Positions 8,986 through 17,165 of a stretch of DNA of 36,056 nt are shown here, one piece after another; the stretch's first letter is position 1, and the number at the start of each line of letters is the position of its first letter. A program made the position numbers and the translations under genes. Location of the stretch: IMG/VR virus record IMGVR_UViG_3300029319_000183, positions 1 through 36,056 of that record. One strand, written 5' to 3'. This stretch comes from a virus. Under the pieces are notes generated by a model. It saw nothing but the letters and a program-made list of their open reading frames with translations, was not told the origin of the DNA and searched no databases.

Positions 8986-9804
8986 TTACTCCATATCCCT
9001 TTCATCGGCATAAACTATAACACATCTACAGTTAATAACATTAGCTGCACCACCTCTTGAATCTCCTGCAAATCCCATCGGTACACCTCCAACAATAAAA
9101 TCCTCGTCCATATCAACTATTTGACCACTTGCTTGTGCATGTGTTGTTCTTGTTCTTGCGTCATTTGTTGCAACCCACTTCTTTAACATTTTTAAACCTA
9201 AATCTGTTTGTACTGTTTTATGATATGTATGATTTGCAAAAGAAGCTGCACTGTGTGTTTCAGTTCTTGCAATTAATGCAGCACGACTTCTACTTATAGG
9301 TAAAAATCTATCAGATACTAATTTTGCTATTTGTGGTAATGTTAAGTTGTCTGCTCTGCCTTGTTCTATAATTTTTGATATCCTATTTGACATACGAATA
9401 CTTATGCCACTTAATATAAGTTGTCTTGAATTAAAATATTCATTAACTACATTCTCAAAATCAATACTTCTACCAAATACAACTGCTTCTTGTTTAAAAT
9501 TATCTTCGTACTTTTTTTCGTTAAAATCATATATAGCTTTAAAAACTCTACGATAGTGTGATTGTATTAATGGTATAAAATCTTCGTTTAAGATTTGTGT
9601 TGCTGATGTTTCTTCGTATATGCCATATTCTCTGTATAAATGCATTTGTACACGCATAAATTTTCTAAATAAAGAATTTAGTCTTCTAAAAAATCTTTTT
9701 TCTAAATTGTTACGAAGTAATTGCTGTTGTCTTATTTCGTTGCGTTCGGATATTCTTCTCTGTCTTAAACTGCGAATTCTTTTGTATTGTCGCTGTTGTT
9801 TCAC
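8986..9804 (-). CDS. Mu gpF-like minor head protein
   Basis: This 272-residue protein has a very basic N-terminus (about 40 residues, rich in R and Q). The C-terminal third has the Mu-F/SPP1 gp7-type signature: SRSRAALIARTETHSAAS (171-188), NDARTRTTHA (214-223) and GGAANVINCRC (251-261). Members are minor head proteins bound to the portal and may be ejected with the DNA. It lies between portal and protease as in many HK97-type phages. The start is the ATG at 9804, nine bases after the portal stop. Confidence 0.9.
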   Translation of the reverse strand: MKQQRQYKRIRSLRQRRISERNEIRQQQLLRNNLEKRFFRRLNSLFRKFMRVQMHLYREYGIYEETSATQILNEDFIPLIQSHYRRVFKAIYDFNEKKYEDNFKQEAVVFGRSIDFENVVNEYFNSRQLILSGISIRMSNRISKIIEQGRADNLTLPQIAKLVSDRFLPISRSRAALIARTETHSAASFANHTYHKTVQTDLGLKMLKKWVATNDARTRTTHAQASGQIVDMDEDFIVGGVPMGFAGDSRGGAANVINCRCVIVYADERDME

Positions 9805-9813
9805 AATTTTGTA

Positions 9814-11928
9814 TTACTTAGAAGATAAAGGGTGTCCTTTAGGGAATAAATCTGCATCATGTTTACCACCCTGATATCTACCTGACCTTAAAGCAAATAA
9901 AAATGAATTTACGCGAGCATACGCCCATCTATCAGCACCACCTTGTCTTCTAACTGCAGGTCTTACCGAGCCTGGATTTGTATTATATGCTCCAACACCA
10001 CGACGAAATACAGCAGATAACATTCTTACTGTTGCTCTTTTCTTTGGATTATTACCATATTTCTCGTTATGAGCATCTACTTTCTTTTTAAGTGCTTCTT
10101 TAATTTTTGCAGATAATTGTTTTGTATCTTCTAGAACTGCAATATGCTTATCATCTTCAAAAGGCTCAAAATCTTCCATATCTTTTTTACCTTCTAATTT
10201 TTTAGTTAGTTCTAAAATAACATCTTTCATACCTTGTTCGCCAAGAGTCCCTATAACTCCCCATTTAATTTGCGCTACGACACCTGCTACATTACTTAGA
10301 TTTGGTTGCACAGAACTATTTTTAAATTTTTGTCCATCTCTAAAATGCCTTGCAGCCCAAGATTCTCTTTCTTTTATCCACTTTAATACTGCTGGTGATT
10401 CAGAACCTTCTCTTGCTCTACCCCACAGTACATAAGCTTCATTACCTCTTATATTACCACCTGCTCTCCATATACCTTTTGGTCCATCATTTTTTACATT
10501 TGTAGCAAATTCGTAGCTGAACTGTGGATAATTGCTATTTCTTAAAGATATTTTTTTATTATCACCTCGTTTAGGAAAGTTAGTAATATGTGAATCTTTT
10601 TCTTCTTCTAATAAAAATTCATCATTATATTCTTCATCATATTCTTTTAGGTCTTCCTCGTTTACTGGGTTCTCTGGTTTTTCAACACTATCGTCAGTTA
10701 ATGGGAATAATGCAGCAGAGATATATAAATCATCAGCACCATCTATAGGTTGTAATCCTATAATCTCTCTTGCTTCGTTTCTTGTCATGATACCTTCGCG
10801 AACTGCTGATGTTACATTCTCGTATATCTTTCTTCTTCTTTCTGATAATGCAGGTATAGAGTCAATATCAAACTCAAGCATTAATCTGTCATCAAACATA
10901 GGTACTAACCATTCGTTTAGGTCAGATGCTAGTTTTCTAAGGTGCGGTATAATTGTTTCTTCGTATAGTGCTAACCTTGCTTCTGCTACATTAGAATATG
11001 TTTGCGCATCAGGTACACCTACTAATTGACTAGGAACACCAAAGCACATTGCTATATCTGTAGCACTCATGTGTTTTAAGTTCAAGAAATCCATATCTTT
11101 AGGACTAAGACCCATTTCTCGCCAGTCAAAGTCTCCTTCTAATAATAAAGGTCTTCCTGCATTAGCAGTACCACTAAATCTATTATTAAGGTCTGTAAGT
11201 AATTGTTGTCTTTGTGATTCTGTTAGATTTACTGCAAAACCTGCATCGTCTTGTGGTTTAAAGATAACAGCACCACTAGGTCTTGCACCATTTTGCAATA
11301 AATTAACATTATGTTTACTTGATAAATTAAACTGGTCTATTTCTACAGCAGCAGCACTCATAGGACTAAGTCCATAATAATCATCTAAAGGATTCCATAA
11401 CTTAACATGTTTAAGTTCACTAAATCCATTCTCTTGGTCAACCTCGTATGTATGATGTACTCTGCCCTGTAACATATACTGATACTTGTCAGGTATAGAG
11501 TTCCCACTACCTTTTATGACTATTCTATCTGGTCTTAATTGATGTAATTCTTTTGGTGCACCTGCTTCAGCACCAACTTTTAATATGTATGCATTACCAC
11601 TTAATAAAAGATAACCAAATAAACTATTAAAGAACTCTGAATATGACTGTAAAGGATTAGGTCTTCTTAATAAAGTTATTAATGGGTGTTCTTCTAATAT
11701 TTGGTCACCTGCTTTTACAACAAAAGGTACAGCACTAGCACCCTTAGATATTTCATTGACACATCTATAAACGATAGCATTTTTAAGATATCCTTCTTTA
11801 GCTAGGTCTTGATACTTATAAACTTTAGCATCAGAACTACCAACACCAAAGTAACCCATAATATTACTCTGTTTTGTTTGTTCAGGATTTATGTTAAAGA
11901 TTCTCTGAAATATATTTCTTTGTGCCAT
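9814..11928 (-). CDS. Portal protein with ~300-residue C-terminal extension
   Basis: Residues ~1-405 match HK97-family portal proteins (VYRCVNEISKGASAVPF, LLRRPNPLQSYSEF, MSATDIAMCFGVPSQLVGV, MTRNEAREIIGLQPI). The portal forms the dodecameric DNA gate and binds terminase. The total of 704 residues is far above the usual ~400-450. After an acidic linker comes a separate, basic domain: GIWRAGGNIRGNEAYVLWGR, then coiled segments, then VRMLSAVFRRGVGAYNTNPG and WAYARVNSFLFAL at the end. Its role is unknown. I chose the ATG at 11928: it overlaps the terminase stop as TAATG and has GGAG eight bases upstream. A TTG at 11943 would add five residues. Confidence 0.93.
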   Translation of the reverse strand: MAQRNIFQRIFNINPEQTKQSNIMGYFGVGSSDAKVYKYQDLAKEGYLKNAIVYRCVNEISKGASAVPFVVKAGDQILEEHPLITLLRRPNPLQSYSEFFNSLFGYLLLSGNAYILKVGAEAGAPKELHQLRPDRIVIKGSGNSIPDKYQYMLQGRVHHTYEVDQENGFSELKHVKLWNPLDDYYGLSPMSAAAVEIDQFNLSSKHNVNLLQNGARPSGAVIFKPQDDAGFAVNLTESQRQQLLTDLNNRFSGTANAGRPLLLEGDFDWREMGLSPKDMDFLNLKHMSATDIAMCFGVPSQLVGVPDAQTYSNVAEARLALYEETIIPHLRKLASDLNEWLVPMFDDRLMLEFDIDSIPALSERRRKIYENVTSAVREGIMTRNEAREIIGLQPIDGADDLYISAALFPLTDDSVEKPENPVNEEDLKEYDEEYNDEFLLEEEKDSHITNFPKRGDNKKISLRNSNYPQFSYEFATNVKNDGPKGIWRAGGNIRGNEAYVLWGRAREGSESPAVLKWIKERESWAARHFRDGQKFKNSSVQPNLSNVAGVVAQIKWGVIGTLGEQGMKDVILELTKKLEGKKDMEDFEPFEDDKHIAVLEDTKQLSAKIKEALKKKVDAHNEKYGNNPKKRATVRMLSAVFRRGVGAYNTNPGSVRPAVRRQGGADRWAYARVNSFLFALRSGRYQGGKHDADLFPKGHPLSSK

Positions 11929-13235
11929 TAGCTTATTCTCCAATTAACCTGTCCTTTAGATTTACTTAGTTCAGTTAATCCCCAAACTAAAGCATCTAGT
12001 CTGTCAGGTGAAGTATTTGTTTCGCCAGTGTAACTGCACATTTGCTGTTCTAACTCTGGATACAAACCAATATGATGTACCCTGTCTTGTTCATACAATG
12101 CTGCGATTGGTTCGGCTCTTAAAATCTTTCCTCGTGTTGCTCTTACACTTCTATAAGGAACATTAGTATCTATATTTCTAATAAGCCTTTCCACTAAGTC
12201 TCCACCATTGTTGACCTCTGCAACAATTCTGTCAGCTTCCCATTCATAGAAAGCATTAATTGCTATTCTACCCCATTTATCAGCAGAATGCCTACCAGAC
12301 AAATCCTCTAATACATAAAAGTTATTATTAAAATCTTTGCCTACAACTATAATACCAGTTTCATCAGAATTTGCATTAGCTGTTACTGCTGGGTCAATAG
12401 CAACAATAATTTGTGATAAATCCTTTTCTGTATCTTGCTGTAATCGTGTTCTATCTATTAAGTTATTAGTCCATAAAGCACCATCTATGTCATCTACTAT
12501 TTCTGCGTATAATTCTTGTCTTCCTATAGTCGTTCCTTCGTATTTTTCTTTAAGCATAGTTAATGCACTTTCAGCAAGATTTGCTTCATTCTCAAATGTA
12601 TTTCCTCTGGTTACATATACATCATCTCTTTCTACTAAATTTTTTATTAGTTGTATTGGCTTCGGTGTTGTAGTAATAACGCATTGTGGATTATCTCCAA
12701 GTCTAAGACCAAACATTAATTGGTCAAATGCTTCTGGGTATCTCCAAGCTGCAACTTCATCACACCATGCTCTATGGAATTGTGGTCCCCTTAATCTATC
12801 TGGTTCTTGTGCTGCATAACCTGTTATCTTTGAACCATTAAATAATCTTACTTCAGATACAGATGAACTATAACCTTTAAGGTCTTTAGAGTTTAAAAAA
12901 CATTCTTTAGGTAAAATAGAAAGTAAGCCAGAGTTACCTCCAAAGCAAACTCTTCTCAGGTCTCCATGTGTCGGTGCAACAACAGCACAGTTTACATTAG
13001 GATTTCTAAGTGCATATAAAGCAATATCTTGTGCACCTGTTCTTGTTTTTCCCCAACCACGACCAGCAAGAATAAGCCATATATAATGCTCTACTTTTGG
13101 TTGAAGCTGTTTATCTCTTGCAGTTTCTAACCAACTAGTGCGTAGATTGAACGCTTCGGCTTCTGCTTTCTTCAACCTCGTCAAGCAGTTCCATAGCTCT
13201 TCTGAAGCTGTCGTTGTTTTCTGTAATTGTTGCAT
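11928..13235 (-). CDS. terL: Terminase large subunit
   Basis: This is the DNA-packaging motor ATPase and headful/cos nuclease. Walker A is LAGRGWGKT (56-64), Walker B is AWCDE (146-150), and TTTPKP (168-173) is the coupling motif. The C-terminal RNase H-like nuclease shows D271 (IVAIDPAV), E320 (IVAEVNNGG) and D394 (DRLDALVW). The length of 435 is normal. The ATG at 13235 makes a 101-base overlap with the small subunit. The only SD-like run is GAG about seven bases upstream. A TTG start about 16 codons later would shorten the overlap and lose nothing conserved. Confidence 0.96.
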   Translation of the reverse strand: MQQLQKTTTASEELWNCLTRLKKAEAEAFNLRTSWLETARDKQLQPKVEHYIWLILAGRGWGKTRTGAQDIALYALRNPNVNCAVVAPTHGDLRRVCFGGNSGLLSILPKECFLNSKDLKGYSSSVSEVRLFNGSKITGYAAQEPDRLRGPQFHRAWCDEVAAWRYPEAFDQLMFGLRLGDNPQCVITTTPKPIQLIKNLVERDDVYVTRGNTFENEANLAESALTMLKEKYEGTTIGRQELYAEIVDDIDGALWTNNLIDRTRLQQDTEKDLSQIIVAIDPAVTANANSDETGIIVVGKDFNNNFYVLEDLSGRHSADKWGRIAINAFYEWEADRIVAEVNNGGDLVERLIRNIDTNVPYRSVRATRGKILRAEPIAALYEQDRVHHIGLYPELEQQMCSYTGETNTSPDRLDALVWGLTELSKSKGQVNWRIS

Positions 13236-13695
13236 TAATATTCTCGGTTACTTCTCCTAGTGCAATCTTAGCTAATCGTTGTGCACTAAGTGCAGCATTA
13301 GCAAGGGCATTAATCTGTGTTGGTGGTAAACTTTTTTTGCCTGACTGCATATCCTGATTATGCTGTGTCATTATTTGGCCAATCATTACATATAAACCAT
13401 TAGCAATATTTAAGCTGTTATCGTCATTACTCTTAGACCTTTTTATTAAATCTTTTTTTCTTTCTTTATCTAGTTCTTCTGCAAGATTTGCTTGAAACTG
13501 TTCTTTCTGTAACTTCCAGTTATCTTTTCTTGCTGTTCTGTATACTGTACTTTGTGCAACCTTATATTTTTTTATCAGTTCGTCTAAGGTTGGATAGATT
13601 CTTTGATTATCTTTTTCTATACCCTGTACAAAATCATTTCTAATTTTAAGCTTTTTAGAATCAGTTAGTTTTGTAGGTGTAGTTTTTTTTGTCAT
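13135..13695 (-). CDS. terS: Terminase small subunit
   Basis: This 186-residue protein sits directly before terL. Residues ~33-70 (YPTLDELIKKYKVAQSTVYR, then RKDNWKLQKEQF) form a helix-turn-helix typical of small terminases that recognise the packaging site. A charged coiled-coil follows, then an Ala-rich oligomerisation-like helix (INALANAALSAQRLAKIAL). It is the first gene of the leftward structural operon and lies opposite the first early gene. The SD is weak (TTAGAAAAT before the ATG). Confidence 0.85.
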   Translation of the reverse strand: MTKKTTPTKLTDSKKLKIRNDFVQGIEKDNQRIYPTLDELIKKYKVAQSTVYRTARKDNWKLQKEQFQANLAEELDKERKKDLIKRSKSNDDNSLNIANGLYVMIGQIMTQHNQDMQSGKKSLPPTQINALANAALSAQRLAKIALGEVTENINATITENNDSFRRAMELLDEVEESRSRSVQSTH

Positions 13696-13749
13696 ATTTT
13701 CTAATTAATTATCGCAATATTAGTCCATAAAGTACCTAAAATAAAGCAA

Positions 13750-13778
13750 ATACTAAAAAAAGACGATATTTATTCCAA
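13750..13778 (-). promoter_or_regulatory. Possible promoter for the packaging/head operon
   Basis: On the minus strand TTGGAA (13778-13773) is followed after 17 bases by TAGTAT (13755-13750), about 55 bases before terS. The -35 would overlap the conserved early element on the other strand, so the two directions could compete. Neither hexamer is a perfect match, so this is tentative. Confidence 0.35.
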
Positions 13779-13812
13779 AAAAGGTTTACTTTTGTGTACA
13801 ACACTTTAATAT
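13770..13812 (+). promoter_or_regulatory. Early promoter 1 with conserved CCAAAAAAGG element
   Basis: The 20-base element TTATTCCAAAAAAGGTTTAC (13770-13789) is identical to those at 17835 and 21282. It runs into TTTACT (13785-13790), a 16-base spacer and TAATAT (13807-13812). The first early gene starts 27 bases later. The element is probably an operator or activator site joined to a sigma70-type promoter. Confidence 0.72.
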
Positions 13813-13839
13813 AGTAAATATAAATTGAAAGGAGATAAA

Positions 13840-14088
13840 ATGAGAACTACTAATACTTATCAAGAAGCAAGAGATAAATTCCTTGCAAAAGCTAATCAGC
13901 TATTCAAGAACTACGACAAAGAACCTTCCGAGGAGTACTGTTCAGAAAGAATGGGTGGTTGGATTATGTTTGATACTAATAATATGGTAATAGGTTGGGT
14001 TGGTAACTTAGGAGAGATTACTGTTTACGACTACGAGCCAACTACAAAATCTAATGCTACTAAAGAAAACTTTAGGGGTGCTAAATAA
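13840..14088 (+). CDS. Early small protein, unknown
   Basis: This 82-residue protein is first in early block 1. The ATG at 13840 has GGAG at 13831-13834; an in-frame TTG at 13825 is upstream of that SD and is not used. The N-terminal half is helical and charged (TYQEARDKFLAKANQLFKNY). The second half has a compact beta segment (MGGWIMFDTNNMVIGWVGN). No family was recognised. As the first rightward transcript it may act in host takeover or regulation. Confidence 0.75.
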   Translation: MRTTNTYQEARDKFLAKANQLFKNYDKEPSEEYCSERMGGWIMFDTNNMVIGWVGNLGEITVYDYEPTTKSNATKENFRGAK

Positions 14089-14303
14089 TGACTAAGATAA
14101 GAATACACCCTTCGTTACAAAAAACAATTAGGGGACTTAACTACGACGAACTTATTGTTTTATACAAAGCTGTTATTGAAGCTGACAAAATGCATAAAGA
14201 TGATAAACCTGTACTTTTAAAATACCTAGAAAAGCGTATTAAATTATTTCAAAAAGAAATAGATTTACATGATATTGCAAAACTAACAGGACTAATTAAA
14301 TAA
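14088..14303 (+). CDS. Early small helical protein, unknown
   Basis: This 71-residue protein is joined to the previous gene by a TAATG stop/start overlap. It is predicted almost entirely helical (LNYDELIVLYKAVIEADKM, then YLEKRIKLFQKEIDLHDI). It has no membrane segment or recognised motif. Confidence 0.7.
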   Translation: MTKIRIHPSLQKTIRGLNYDELIVLYKAVIEADKMHKDDKPVLLKYLEKRIKLFQKEIDLHDIAKLTGLIK

Positions 14304-14313
14304 AGGAGTAAAT

Positions 14314-14742
14314 ATGGGTAATAGAGCAGTAATAACAATTAAAAATAAACACATACCAAAAGATGATTGGACATCTTTGTACTTACATTGGAATGGTGGT
14401 CGTGATTCTGTAGTGCCTTTTTTAAAAGTAGCTAAATTATATGGCATAAGATGTAACGCAGACCCAAGCTATGGTATTGCAAGATTGTGTCAGCTTATTG
14501 GAAATACTTTCGGTGGTACTTTATCTTTAGGTGTTGGCAAATATACAACTTATCATAAAGAGAGTTTAGACAATGGTGTTTATATTATTGATAATTGGGA
14601 AATTGTTGATAGAGAATTTTTTGAAGGTGAAGAGCAAAACGAATATGATGAAGAAGATTTTATTAAAGAGATACGAGCAGTAAATGATAAAATATTTGGT
14701 CATGAAGAAGATAATGTAACAGAAATACATGTCTTTAAATAA
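14314..14742 (+). CDS. Conserved phage/plasmid protein of unknown function
   Basis: This 142-residue protein starts at an ATG with AGGAG just before it. It opens with MGNRAVITIKN, followed by LYLHWNGGRDSVVPFLKVAK and ARLCQLIGNTFGGTLSLGVG, then NGVYIIDNWEIV and an acidic C-terminus. I recognise this as a widespread hypothetical family in phages and plasmids, always starting MGNRAVI with LHWNGG, without an assigned role. It may be a soluble accessory or anti-defence factor; nothing in the sequence decides this. Confidence 0.85.
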   Translation: MGNRAVITIKNKHIPKDDWTSLYLHWNGGRDSVVPFLKVAKLYGIRCNADPSYGIARLCQLIGNTFGGTLSLGVGKYTTYHKESLDNGVYIIDNWEIVDREFFEGEEQNEYDEEDFIKEIRAVNDKIFGHEEDNVTEIHVFK

Positions 14743-14995
14743 ATTTCTAAGTTTTAGCTTTACATTTGGTATAAACAAAATACACATAAGTTATAAATTG
14801 TTTAGCGAGGGATTTGATGATACAGAAATGCATCACATAGAAGTAAATGTAGAAAATTGTAATGCAATACCTTTAACAAGAACAGGTTACAGGTCAGAGA
14901 TTTTTCCAATGCAAAAAGGTAAGATATTATCTAAAGAGCAAATATTAGAATGGTTTTATACAGAAAATGGCCAAGAACAATTAACTTTGTTCTAA
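14729..14995 (+). CDS. Small early protein, unknown
   Basis: This 88-residue frame overlaps the previous gene by 14 bases. No good SD is visible, so translation may be coupled. It contains EGFDDTEMHHIEVNVENC, then PLTRTGYRSEIFP and the C-terminal ILEWFYTENGQEQLTLF, suggesting a small alpha/beta protein. No membrane or signal features and no recognised family. A later start is possible, since only the part after residue ~15 looks constrained. Confidence 0.65.
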   Translation: MSLNKFLSFSFTFGINKIHISYKLFSEGFDDTEMHHIEVNVENCNAIPLTRTGYRSEIFPMQKGKILSKEQILEWFYTENGQEQLTLF

Positions 14996-15049
14996 AAATA
15001 CTTCTAATTTTTTTAAAACAATTTAGTATAGAAAAATACAGAGGTATAT

Positions 15050-15691
15050 ATGTCAATAGAATTACTTAATCTATCACTTAAAGTCAAAGGTCTTACTCCA
15101 ACTAAAAAATTAATATTAGTCATACTTTGTAACTACGCAGATGAAAAAGGAAGTTGCTATCCTAGTTATCAACATATTGCAGATATTGTTGGTCTAAAAG
15201 ATTCACGAGGTGTTAGAAGAACTATTAAAGAGTTTGAAAAGCTTGGTATTTTAAAAATACAAAACAGAATATTAAACAATGGTAGCTTTACAAGTAATCG
15301 CTATTTTATACAAATATCTAAGGGTATTAAGAACCCTATGGGTGCTGACACCCATACCCTCTGGGCATCACGACCCTGTAATACTAAAGAAGATACTAAA
15401 ACTATTTATAGCAAAGATTTTAATGAATTTTGGAATTACTACCCTAGAAAAGCAAGTAAGTTTGAATCTGCTAAATCTTATAAAAAAGCAATAGAGATTA
15501 TACAAAAAGAAGAATTATTAGAAAAAACTATAGCATATGCTAAGTCGGTAGAATCCATAGAAGATAAATCTTTTATACCACATGCAAGTACATGGTTAAA
15601 TCAAAGAAGATATTTTGATGATATAGAAGATATAAAACCTAAAAATACAAGGCCAAAGTCAAACGACTGGGCAAAAGACCTTGAACTATGA
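15050..15691 (+). CDS. Replication initiator-like protein (lambda O type)
   Basis: This 213-residue protein has two domains. Residues ~10-95 are a winged helix of the phage initiator type (PTKKLILVILCNYADEKG, CYPSYQHIADIVGL, RRTIKEFEKLGILKI, SNRYFI). Residues ~120-200 match the C-terminal domain common in phage replication proteins (DFNEFWNYYPRK..., PHASTWLNQRRYFDD). The two are joined by a polar linker whose DNA holds nested inverted repeats (15321-15360), as the lambda origin lies inside gene O. It would bind the origin and recruit host or phage helicase. No polymerase or helicase gene is in the window. The end overlaps the convergent glycosyltransferase gene by six bases. The SD is AGAGG. 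Confidence 0.82.
   Translation: MSIELLNLSLKVKGLTPTKKLILVILCNYADEKGSCYPSYQHIADIVGLKDSRGVRRTIKEFEKLGILKIQNRILNNGSFTSNRYFIQISKGIKNPMGADTHTLWASRPCNTKEDTKTIYSKDFNEFWNYYPRKASKFESAKSYKKAIEIIQKEELLEKTIAYAKSVESIEDKSFIPHASTWLNQRRYFDDIEDIKPKNTRPKSNDWAKDLEL
15321..15360. other. Putative replication origin: nested inverted repeats in the initiator gene
   Basis: AGGGTAT (15321-15327) pairs with ATACCCT (15354-15360). TATGGGTG (15337-15344) pairs perfectly with CACCCATA (15349-15356). AGGGT (15321) also pairs with ACCCT (15333-15337). This GC-rich patch stands out and is followed from about 15375 by an A/T-rich stretch that could melt. It lies in the interdomain linker of the initiator, the lambda-like place for an origin. 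Origin function is inferred. Confidence 0.5.
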
Positions 15692-16555
15692 AGGTACTCT
15701 TTTTAACTGCATATTATATTTATTACCTTTAATTTTTAAATTCTTTTTTCTAATTAATTTATTTACCTTAAATTGACTGTAATCAACATAATGATGTATT
15801 CTGCCGAATCTTTTTACTACCTTTGATATATCAGGATAAACTTTTACCTGCATTTTAGATTTTTCTAGTGTTCCTTCTTTATCATAAAACTCTGCTGAAT
15901 TGCCACCTCTTACTTGTTGCGTTGTAATTTTTTCTTGTAAAAAAGCATTAAATTGTATAGTGCATAATCCATTAGTTAGTATATCTAAGCTAAGAATAGT
16001 ATCTTCGTTATATCTGCCACGCCAACGATAAGGCAAATCATTCTTTATAAAATTACAAGAATAAATCCTTGTATTTAAAATAAAAGGTGGACTTTTTTGC
16101 CTTGCAGGTTGAAACATATAATAGTTTGGTCCTGCCATACCAACATTTTCATATCTTAAAACAAAATCTTCCATGGCTCTAAATATAGTACCTGATGATA
16201 CTTTTACTTTTTCATTTAGGTTATAACGTCTAAAACTTCGTATATTATCGTCCATAACCCAATGATAGTCGTAGCCTTCTTTAATAGAATAATCCCATAC
16301 AAAATTTCTAGCTGGTCCTGGTCCAGTAGATTTAGTTAAACCAAGTTCATCACATGTGTCATACTTTTCTTTATAAGACATATCAAGTTCTAATAGCTTA
16401 TTTCTATCTTTAACATGACTTAAATACATATCATATTCTGATGGTTCAACAACAATACGATATGGTACTTTCATATAATCTAAGTATCTAGCTGTATATC
16501 TTGTATCAGCTCTGCCTTTTGAAACTATAAATAATGGATATTTTGGATTAGTCAT
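15686..16555 (-). CDS. TET-associated-type glycosyltransferase
   Basis: This 289-residue protein has the layout of the phage TET-associated glycosyltransferase family (TAGT): YPLFIVSKGRADTRYTAR (6-23), VPYRIVVEP (30-38), GPARN (80-84), HWVMDDN with the DD metal/nucleotide-sugar site (98-104), AGPNYYMF (141-148), and the strongly conserved YRWRGRYNEDTILSL (176-190), then GRIHHYVDY (241-249). The family is a GT-A-like sugar transferase predicted to glycosylate modified bases in phage DNA. No TET/JBP oxygenase or hydroxymethylase is visible here, so the acceptor is unknown. It overlaps the ParB gene by eight bases and ends against the convergent initiator gene. Confidence 0.85.
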   Translation of the reverse strand: MTNPKYPLFIVSKGRADTRYTARYLDYMKVPYRIVVEPSEYDMYLSHVKDRNKLLELDMSYKEKYDTCDELGLTKSTGPGPARNFVWDYSIKEGYDYHWVMDDNIRSFRRYNLNEKVKVSSGTIFRAMEDFVLRYENVGMAGPNYYMFQPARQKSPPFILNTRIYSCNFIKNDLPYRWRGRYNEDTILSLDILTNGLCTIQFNAFLQEKITTQQVRGGNSAEFYDKEGTLEKSKMQVKVYPDISKVVKRFGRIHHYVDYSQFKVNKLIRKKNLKIKGNKYNMQLKRVPS

Positions 16556-17165
16556 ACCTTTTACTTTCTGTATCCATATTTACTTGTTCTGGATACCAAA
16601 TAGATTTTGTTTTATCTGTATGATTTTGTTGTAACAGTTCAAAGAAATTATCGCAATCTTCCTCGCTAGCAAAATGTACTATTACACTTCTGACAGAAGT
16701 CTTATCGCTTTGGTTATATTCAGGCATACCTTCCCATTCATTTAATATGCTTTCTACAACTCTATCATCTTCTATAAAAGGCATTACTTGTTCTTTGTCA
16801 AAACCTATTAAATCTATGTTGTAATCAGTATCAGTAAGTTCCTTAATTTGTTTCCAAAGCAATTCTTCGTCCCATGTAGAATTTATTGCTAATTTATTAT
16901 CTGCAATATTTAATGCTTTCTTTTGTTCCTCGGTAAGTCCTTCTACAACAATACAAGGCACAGTTTCAAGTATTAATGTTTTTGCTGCCATTAATCTGCC
17001 ATGACCTGCAATTAAAAAGTTTTTTTCATCTACTAAAAGGGGATTAGTAAAACCAAATTCTTTAATAGATTCTGCTATTTGAAATACTTGTTTGTTTGAA
17101 TGTTTTCTTGGATTTTCTATATTTATTTCTATATCTTTTATTTTTATATCTTTTATATTTAACAT
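16548..17165 (-). CDS. ParB/Srx-domain protein with phage-type C-terminal domain
   Basis: This 205-residue protein begins with a ParB-type catalytic domain: ENPRKH (17-22), the GFTNPLLVDE strand, AGHGR (53-57), then TEEQKKALNIADNKLAINS (78-96). That form is typical of ParB domains paired with DNA-modification enzymes rather than plasmid partition proteins; no HTH or CTD dimer follows. The C-terminal domain (~135-205, VIVHFASEEDCDNFFELL, then TDKTKSIWYPEQ) recurs in phage modification neighbourhoods. It overlaps both neighbours by 7-8 bases, so it very likely works with the glycosyltransferase and cytidylyltransferase. A nucleotide-using transferase role is predicted; nuclease or regulatory roles are alternatives. 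Confidence 0.83.
   Translation of the reverse strand: MLNIKDIKIKDIEINIENPRKHSNKQVFQIAESIKEFGFTNPLLVDEKNFLIAGHGRLMAAKTLILETVPCIVVEGLTEEQKKALNIADNKLAINSTWDEELLWKQIKELTDTDYNIDLIGFDKEQVMPFIEDDRVVESILNEWEGMPEYNQSDKTSVRSVIVHFASEEDCDNFFELLQQNHTDKTKSIWYPEQVNMDTESKRYD

Noticed and set aside
16548-17165. Plasmid-type partition system (ParB) suggesting a plasmid-prophage
   Set aside because: No ParA gene, no centromere-like repeats and no ParB HTH follow. The domain form and neighbours fit the modification-linked ParB type.
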